DNA from: Isoetes taiwanensis
Lineage: Eukaryota; Streptophyta; Lycopodiopsida; Isoetales; Isoetaceae
DNA length: 64,000 nt
Reading direction: 5' to 3'
Assembly: GCA_021234155.1 (NCBI GenBank)
Contig: JAJEKV010000010.1
Coordinates: 23,214,833 to 23,278,832, forward strand
Shown here: positions 57,731-64,000 of the stretch, one piece after another
Layout: each line of letters begins with the position of its first letter
Numbering within the stretch: position 1 is the first letter of the stretch
Made by a program: the position numbers and the translations under genes
The notes under the pieces: generated by a model
What the model saw: the letters and a program-made list of their open reading frames with translations, nothing else
Databases searched by the model: none
Told to the model about the DNA's origin: nothing

Positions 57731-59270
57731 TCGTGATCACCTTCTTCAGCCTTGCTGTTTTGCTGTTGTCCTTGCTGCCCTTAGTCATCTGTTCTTGAAT
57801 ACTCCTTGTATCAAACACCCTTATTTGGCCCAACCAGCCGTTGAAATGGTCCGGCTGGAGGCCCTTTTGTCCACTAATTTGTTTGCCCAACCAGATGTTC
57901 ATGAAATTTGTCTGGAGGCCTTAGCAATTAGTCTTGTCATGGAAAGAGTTTTCAACACTCTGTTTTTTATGGTGCAGCAAACGCAGTTTTACAGCCAAGG
58001 AATTATGGAGTGGTGACAGCACTCCTCTCTTCAAGACTTTCAGAAAAATCTAAAGTTTGACCCCTTTTTTATCTGCTGGAAATTTGTCACAAATCTTGTA
58101 CCTCTTTCTTCTGTTTTATTTCAGTTTTATCAGAAAATTTGTGCTTTTTGCACAGCCAAACAAAGATTATGATTCTCGTCAAACCCTCGGCCGGTATTCT
58201 AAGGTTTTGATGCAGACTTCTTATTCAGAATATTTATAGAGGGCCAGCACTTGGCTAGCCCCCTTTGTGCTCATAGGTTTCCGTTACTTGCTGATTCAAG
58301 GCTTCTTCTGCAATTCTTCATGTCAGTATTCCTTAGCCCCTGCAAAAATCCACGAGTTTCAACTGAGCTTACCACAGAAGATTTTCTCCGTTCAATGCAG
58401 CGAGAACAGTTTTTGGTCCGCCTCTTTATTGCAGGCTTAATCTATTCGGCCTTACAGAGGAGTTTTCTTTGAAGCAGGCTTCTTGTCTTAATTTTTCAAG
58501 CTGGGTATCTGCACAAAATCGATCAAGAAGAACATTTCTCCTCTATCTAAAATGGACAGCACAGAGTATCGGCTATTTCATGTTTTTCACGTATCTGGAT
58601 CTGCAAACTTCCAATCGTTCTTCTTACTGCGTTTTTCAAGAGGGCCAGCTCTGTGGCTAGCCCCCATCCATATTCACCTGCAGAGAATCACCTTCAGCTA
58701 CCTGCATCACGTACACTCAGTTAGCATATCATATCCATCTGTTCACATACCGACTGTCATAAACCTCTGTCTTTGTTAAGCAGAGTCAGATATTTTCTCT
58801 ATTTCCGCACAGATTCTACCGGCTATTCGAGTTTATCTAACAAATGCCTATTCAAATTCCATTCAGCAAGCAGATTTTGCTCAGCAAGTAGAGTCTTCTA
58901 TCTGCATCCTAGGCAAAGGAATCAATCAGTCACTTCTCTATTACAGAAAAATCGGCTTTGTCCTCTGCGTATCTCAGTGGCCATGTTTTCTTCTCGACAT
59001 AGCAAGCAGCAGCACCACTTCATGCAAACAAATGGCCCTGTTCCAGCAAATCCGGCCAGCCCTATCTATCGAAGCTACAATCAGCATTTTCCTTCTGCCG
59101 ATCTATCTTCAGCGCGCATTTCCAGCCCCATCTTCAGCCCTATTTGCCATCATCTTCTCTGGAAATAGAAGCAACCGTATCTTTCGGCAACTTAAGAGGC
59201 CCAGGTTCAGATCACCGCCATGCCGCTGCCGCAAAACATTCTAATTTAGGTTTGATATTCTTAGGGTTCA
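57731..59270. other. LTR element interior, no coding domains
   Basis: Pyrimidine-leaning sequence with open frames of up to 147 codons, none resembling retroelement proteins. GAGGGCCAGCWCTKKGGCTAG recurs at about 58240 and 58640. Confidence 0.55.
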
Positions 59271-59280
59271 AGCTCTTCTT

Positions 59281-59550
59281 TTGCAGGCTGATCACGGGTC
59301 ACGCCGTGGGTCAAACCCTATTGCCCACGCTCAAACTGCTCACGGGACTCACGGGGTCACGCTCACGGGCCCCACGCCCACGCCACGCCCACGCTCCCTC
59401 TTTTTTCCACGGGCCACGCTAGTAGAGCCAACCTCCCACACGCCCACGCCAAGTCCACGCTCCAGCCACGCTTTGTGCTCCAGATCCACGCTCTCCAAAA
59501 ATATTGTCACACCTAGCCACGCTCTTCTATGGCTGATCACGGGGGAAGCT
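59281..59550. repeat. CACGC-rich patch in the LTR element
   Basis: Dense repetition of CCCACGC, GGGCCACGC and TCACGGG, beginning and ending with GGCTGATCACGGG. It gives false open frames. Confidence 0.85.
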
Positions 59551-59862
59551 TTTTTGGTGCTTACATTTTTAAGACCCCCTAATTATTTTTTCAAGTGAAC
59601 TTTTGGGGCACTATATGATAAAATAGACTTACCCATAATATAAGGGGATGGTCTTTATGTTTTTGGCCCATGTTCCTATGATCCATGTTCTGCATCGACA
59701 TTCCTTCGGATCTTATTCGTCATCAATGCCTTCACGAAGATCTTTCGGCGACACAACAAACCATTACCAGTACCATTATTTTCACCCCTAAATTTTTGGC
59801 ACCTTGTTGTAATTGTCAGACTTGTCTTATAAAAGTCTGTACATGTTTTTGTGCTAAAAATT

Positions 59863-59877
59863 TTTAGGGGGAGGCAG
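59863..59877 (+). other. Polypurine tract
   Basis: TTTAGGGGGAGGCAG directly before the right LTR, the expected site for plus-strand priming. Confidence 0.8.
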
Positions 59878-60214
59878 TGTTAACCACCTAGTGGTTAACA
59901 TTGTGCATGCATATGTTAGGTGTCAATGGTGGCAGATTGACACGTAGCATGATTAGGTTAACATAAGTGTAGGGATTAGATTTAGTTAGATGTACGGCTC
60001 AGATTTGCGGTCTACACTATATTAGACCAGAGCCTCTTCAGATGTACTCAGGTTTTATCTCATATTTGGAGAGCCTCATTTGGCCACGTTCCCCTTCATT
60101 CTTTGTACATATTTCCTTGTCTTGTTCTTGTTTTGTGATCATGAGCATGGCAGCCTTGTAGCATCCGGCAGTCATGGATCTGCTTTGCCGCCGGTGTATG
60201 CCAAGAATCAAACA
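59878..60214. repeat. Right LTR
   Basis: Same sequence as the left LTR for about 300 bp. The 3' end differs (GATCTGCTTTGCCGCCGG in place of GACTGCTGCTGCAGGG) and then ends TCAAACA. Confidence 0.92.
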
Positions 60215-60360
60215 CCGTGCCCTCTGATAAAGTATGATAGAACAAGTGGCTTTTTTCATTTGTCAACTCTAGCAAGATGTACCACGGTAGTGAGGCGGCT
60301 TGTCCGATCGGACAAGCGTGAGCAGTACACACATACACATATCCACTTCAAAATTTAGAC
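60215..60360 (+). pseudogene. CACTA transposase tail after the LTR insertion
   Basis: The plus strand resumes with CPLIKYDRTSGFFHLSTLAR and RSDKREQ, which fits the end of the DUF4216-like region left off at 57370. It supports the LTR element having landed inside the CACTA gene. Confidence 0.55.
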
Positions 60361-61270
60361 CATCAATATCAATCTCACGTCCAGCTTCTTTGACCAGATT
60401 TTTTTCTTTACCGATCGACAAGACCCAACATGGTGGTTTATCATACAAACTACACCGAGGGGACGCCCAATATTCCAAGGTGTTGTGCTAGAGGAGTCAA
60501 TAACGTCCTCAAGAGCCCTCTGGCGGATCAAGGCATTCAAACTCACCGGGAAAACGAGCATCAAGAGGTTGGACCACCGGCTCTCATGCGACATCTTACA
60601 CGAGCAATTCCACGAAATACGATGTACTTGCCGGGCATTTTAATACAAATGTTGGCAATGCTAACAATGACGACTCCTAGTTAGCACCTAGAGGAGACGA
60701 TCATTAAATTCTATATGTCAAATATTATGCACATCCTCAGTGCAATCCTTCTGATAGGCTATGTCTATTGGTCTTCGTGTGCAATAAAAACCCATTCAAT
60801 TCAATTCTTTTTTTCTCCCCCCCTTTTGGTATACATTATATCGGAGGAATAAAGAACGGCTGGAACATGGGCTCAAAGAAGCCACATAGGCTCAAGCATT
60901 GCCTCTAGACTAGAACATGCAAAGAGTCTTCAATGGTATCTTAGTTACTTCCAATTTTCTCTAACCTTAAACCAGTGCCACCACCAAGTTAACCTGATCA
61001 TTGCTTAATTTGATGCTATCCACTAGCTTTCTGTTGTGGATCACTGCTCTACCTTTCAAACAGATAATAATAATGGTATTTTGTAGGGTGAACAAGTCCA
61101 AATACATAGAGTGAAGCATGAGGAGCCTACAGACGTTGAACGTGTAGGCGTTGCATTTCCCTTAGGGTCGAACATGCTACCTAGGTTCAAACAAGCCTCT
61201 TAGGCTCAAGCATTGTCTAGGCTCAAAATGCCCTAGTATCAAACATGTACACAACAAAAATAAAAATAGT
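60361..61270. other. CACTA 3' region, non-coding
   Basis: No domain recognised. A possible poly(A) signal (AATAAAA) lies at about 60783. AGGCTCAAGCATTG occurs at about 60889 and 61203. This is probably the 3' part of the CACTA element. Confidence 0.4.
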
Positions 61271-61295
61271 TTAAACGACGTCGCTATAACAAATA

Positions 61296-61368
61296 ACGTC
61301 GCATGCGACGTATTGACGTCGCATGCGACGTACACAGCGACGTTTAAAACTCATTTCTTAGTTGGGTG
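61296..61368 (-). repeat. Putative CACTA right end with two perfect palindromes
   Basis: ACGTCGCATGCGACGT at 61296-61311 and 61316-61331, then CAGCGACGTTTAAAACTC and ATTTCTTAGTTGGGTG ending at 61368. The last part loosely mirrors the proposed left end (47923). The 3-bp flanks differ (TAT and AAC), so the boundary is uncertain. Confidence 0.5.
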
Positions 61369-61434
61369 AACATGAGTGGTCTTCTGGTCACAGAACTTGG
61401 TCCCTAGGGCAACGTCGACGTTCTGAGTCCATTG

Positions 61435-61950
61435 GCACTACAAGGGATAGTCGACGTCCAACGACGTCGCGACGTCGAAGAACGACGGGTCGTCGTCGAA
61501 TATCGACGACATCGTCGTTCAACGACGACAACGTCGTTTCGACGTCGTTCAACGACGTTTCGTGGTCGGCGGCGTGGATTGGCTGCGTGGCATGGTATTC
61601 GCTGCCAAAAGCGGCGTGTCGTGTGTCGTGCCGCGTGCACAAAACGTCGTTTAACGTCGTCTCGTGGATCCGGCGTGGCTTTATCCGGCCGTGGCTTGCG
61701 ACATGCCAGTGGGCACGCCACCATGTTACGCCATCGTCGACATGGCGCCGTTGAGCAGCGACTAAAAAATCGGCGTGACCGGCGTGACTTTCGGCGACAT
61801 GCCAGTGACCGGTACGCCAAAGTGTCCTCGCGTCGGCGTGGCGTCGTTAAACGACGCTAGAATATCCGGCGTGGCGGCGGCCGGCGTGGCGATCATCGTC
61901 CATCGCACGCTATTGTCGCCAGGCGCCACGTAAACGCGTCGTTTAACGAC
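61435..61950 (+). repeat. CACTA-like terminus with ACGTCGTTNAACGACGT repeats
   Basis: CACTACAAGGGATAGTCGAC at 61435 begins a GC-rich block of ACGTCG and CGTCGTTTAACGACG palindromes. Just before it, GGTCCCTAGGGCAACGTCGA then GTCCATTGGC matches the 62-64 kb repeat, in which the sequence runs on differently. So an element end is inserted into a copy of that repeat. Confidence 0.65.
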
Positions 61951-61956
61951 GTCACT

Positions 61957-62011
61957 TTTTTTTTTTTTTTTTTTTTTTGGGGAAAAAAAAAAAACGAAAA
62001 AAAAAAATTAA
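61957..62011. repeat. Homopolymer run T then A
   Basis: About 22 T, GGGG, then A-rich sequence, a potential hairpin and a likely source of length error. Confidence 0.9.
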
Positions 62012-62030
62012 TCCGCGCCGCTTATCGTTT

Positions 62031-64000
62031 GGAATGCCAAAATTACCCTATGGACTAAGTTACACGGTCAGTTTTACAAAAAAACGACACACTTACGCCC
62101 TACATTGCAGTATTCAGCAGCCACCTCCTAGACCAATTGACTACGAGTGTGTTGCACATGAGATAGTTTGGCGCTTCTTCGAGAAGGGTGGGCTTCGCCG
62201 GCCAAAAACTTGGTCCCTAGGGCAATGTCGACGTTAAGTCCATTGGCGGAGATGGATCACGGTTCCCGAGAGGGGAAGTTGCCCGTCCGTCGCTGTGGCC
62301 TTCTGAGAGGAATTTTGGGGCAAAGCTGCTTACGGGTGGTTTTAGGGTCCGTGCTGCGCGTCAACACCCCCTCTACCTCAAGACACGCGGCGCAAGGTCC
62401 TAGTCAAATCGACAAGGATAGAGCCTCGAACGTAAACCCTATGAGTTGCCGTGTTCTAGCGGGGGTTTTTTGCTTTGGGTGCCGAAGTTTTGGTCTTTGC
62501 ACTTGAGACATGGCCCGATCACATGCAGTTGAGAACGCTGAAGCAAGGGGAACTGGCGGAATGGAGTTTGGACTGTACTCCTCCCGTTGTGGCGCGAAGT
62601 CAAGGGCCGCTTTTGCAAGCAAAGTCAACTAGCAAGACATTAAGTAAATTCCTAATTAATGCATAGTATGGACTTAAATTCTGATTTTTGTCGACTAGCT
62701 TCCTAAGTCATCGCCAACAACATCTGAGGCCAACTTTCAAAAATTTTGGATAAGGTTTAGATCAAATAGTTTGCACTAGAACAGTCGGTCGGGACGGCTG
62801 TTGTTGGGCAGCACACTTGCCCAAGTCAAACAATGCCAGACCTTGCAAGGCCTCCTCATTAGAGGGGAGAGTCCGAACCCCGGGAGGCGAGCCCCAAAAG
62901 CTTCCCGAGGCGGCCTTTCTGGCGGCTCTCCGCCGGGGGGTACGCTAAAGACCACACTTCCGATCTCGGTTCCCGTATCCGGCCGTTGAATCCTTTGTTC
63001 CGGGGAACCTGGTCCGAGAAGGTCCAAAAATCTAACATCCGTCCGGAGAACATATCAAACCGCGGCGCGTCTGCGGGCGGCGGTGTAGAAACCAAAGTGT
63101 TTTGTCGTTCGGACATTGCGGAGGCTCAAATGCCGATCCGACTTAGCCACATCGTCACGGAATGCCAAAATTACCCTAGGGACCAAGTTACCGCCTGTCG
63201 GTTTTGCAAAAGAAAGAAACACTTCGCCCTACATTGCGATATTCGGCCAGACCACCTCCTGAGGCCAATTGACTACGAGTGTGTTGCACATGAGATAGTT
63301 TGGCGCTTCTTCGAGAAGGGTGGGCTTCGCCACAAAACTGGTCCCCCAGGGCAATGTCGACATTCAAGTCCATTGGCGAGACGGATCACGGTTCGGGAGG
63401 GGAAGTTGCCGTCCGTCGCGGGCCTTCCGGAGAGGAATTTTGGGGCAAGCTGCTTCGGGTGGTTTTAGGGTCCGTGCTTTCAAGGCGTCAACACCCCCTC
63501 TACCTCAAGACCGCGGCGCCAAGGTCCTAGTCAAATCGACAAGGATAGAGCCTCCGGCGTAAACCCTATGAGTTGCCGTGTTTCTAGCGGGGTTTTGCGT
63601 TTTGGGTGCCGAGTTTTGGTCTTTTGCACTTGGGGCGTGGCGATCACATGCAGTTGAGAACGCTGAAAAGCGGAACTGACGGAATGGAGTTTGGACACAT
63701 ACTCCTCCCGTTGTGGCGGTTAGAAGTCAAGGGCGCTTTGCAGTAGCAAGACATTAAATAAATTCGTAATTAATGCATAGTACGGACTTAAATTCTGATT
63801 TTTTGTCAGCTAGCTTCCTAAGTCATCGCCAACATACAGGCCAACTTTCAAAAATTTTGGATATGGTTTAGATCAAATAGTTTGCACTAGAACGGTCCGG
63901 GCAGCTTGTTGTTGGGCAGCCGAGCTAGCACACTTGCCCAAGTCAAACAAGGCCGGGACGTGCAAGGCCTCCTCATTAGAGGGGAGAGTCCGAACCCGGG
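62031..64000 (+). repeat. 1128-bp tandem repeat, cut by window end
   Basis: GGAATGCCAAAATTACCCTA at 62031 recurs at 63159. Landmarks (GACTACGAGTGTGTTGCACA, TTGCACTAGAACRGTC, GAGGGGAGAGTCCGAACCC) follow in the same order at the same spacing. Copies differ by many small indels. The second copy runs off the window, so more copies may follow. Confidence 0.92.
62986..63468 (+). CDS. CCHC zinc-knuckle protein fragment
   Basis: The plus-strand frame encodes ECQNYPRDQVTACRFCKRKK followed by HFALHC, a perfect C-X2-C-X4-H-X4-C zinc knuckle, then CVAHEIVWRFFEKGGL. Such knuckles bind nucleic acid in retroelement Gag proteins and some LINE ORF1 proteins. The upstream repeat copy (62031 on) has lost the first cysteines (FTKKRHTYALHC). 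No RT or other retroelement domain is seen here, so the parent family is not settled. The 3' part of the frame is probably not coding. Confidence 0.5.
   Translation: MNPLFRGTWSEKVQKSNIRPENISNRGASAGGGVETKVFCRSDIAEAQMPIRLSHIVTECQNYPRDQVTACRFCKRKKHFALHCDIRPDHLLRPIDYECVAHEIVWRFFEKGGLRHKTGPPGQCRHSSPLARRITVREGKLPSVAGLPERNFGASCFGWF

Larger units (their letters stand above)
57371..60214. mobile_element. Non-autonomous LTR retrotransposon
   Basis: A 2844-bp element with two LTRs of 336 and 337 bp that begin TG and end CA, a primer binding site just after the left LTR and a polypurine tract just before the right LTR. The internal 2.2 kb has no gag, protease, RT, RNase H or integrase. It interrupts the DUF4216-like part of the CACTA gene. 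The flanking pentamers are CCAGG and CCGTG, so no exact target duplication remains. Its size and emptiness suggest a LARD/TRIM-like type. Confidence 0.92.

Noticed and set aside
59281-59598. Pro/Thr/Arg-rich frame in the LTR element
   Set aside because: It is the CACGC-rich repeat patch and not a gag protein.
61404-61860. Arg-rich open frames of 130-142 codons
   Set aside because: Produced by ACGTCG/CGACGT repeats in all frames on both strands; no protein family.

Overview
This looks like a stretch of land-plant nuclear DNA that is mostly transposable elements. The plant signs are spliceosomal introns, an interstitial TTTAGGG telomere-type run, tRNA-Pro-like sequences close to plant nuclear tRNA-Pro, a gene for an organellar-type prolyl-tRNA synthetase, a PPR fragment, a B3-domain fragment, and hAT, Mutator, CACTA and L1-type elements. 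The LINE at 38.2-39.0 kb and the PPR wording recall seed-free plants (ferns, lycophytes, mosses), but that is a weak impression. Only one gene with a clear cellular function is seen, and it carries lesions.

Layout. 0-5.8 kb is non-coding or unrecognised DNA with several two-copy tandem duplications. 5.9-7.1 kb is a polypurine tract. 7.2-13.25 kb (plus a fragment at 15.1-15.45 kb) is a repeat array holding about thirteen nearly full-length tRNA-Pro-like sequences with AGG or TGG anticodons; one block is inverted. A Mutator-type MITE sits in the array, and a large palindrome with two nested foldbacks follows. 16.2-17.4 kb is a polypyrimidine tract, mirroring the first. 17.6-23.9 kb holds a 436-bp duplication, a LINE 3' end with a 16-bp target duplication, further LINE debris and a TTCTAGAA-rich array.

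21.9-34.2 kb is dominated by one minus-strand L1-type LINE (ORF1, endonuclease, reverse transcriptase, zf-RVT). Its RT is split by a hAT transposon (25173-31533) with 15-bp inverted ends and an 8-bp target duplication. That hAT encodes a spliced transposase with two in-frame stops and carries a PPR gene fragment. 35277-37368 is a Mutator-type element with a 9-bp target duplication, many 20-bp palindromes and an unknown protein-like segment. 38.2-39.0 kb is a LINE of another type. 41.0-44.5 kb is the eleven-exon prolyl-tRNA synthetase gene, divergent from an unidentified ORF pair at 40.2-40.7 kb.

46.9-47.8 kb holds a duplicated ankyrin-like exon. 47.9-61.4 kb is probably one large CACTA (En/Spm) element or a nest of them. 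It has clusters of the palindrome ACGTCGCATGCGACGT, degenerate TNP2 transposase exons, and fragments resembling three nuclear regulator genes (SNF2 ATPase, B3, SET). A non-autonomous LTR retrotransposon (57371-60214) cuts its DUF4216-like region. 62.0-64.0 kb is a 1128-bp tandem repeat with a CCHC zinc knuckle. Nearly every coding segment except the ProRS is transposon-borne, so the genes do not form a pathway; what the window records is repeated nesting and capture of host gene pieces.
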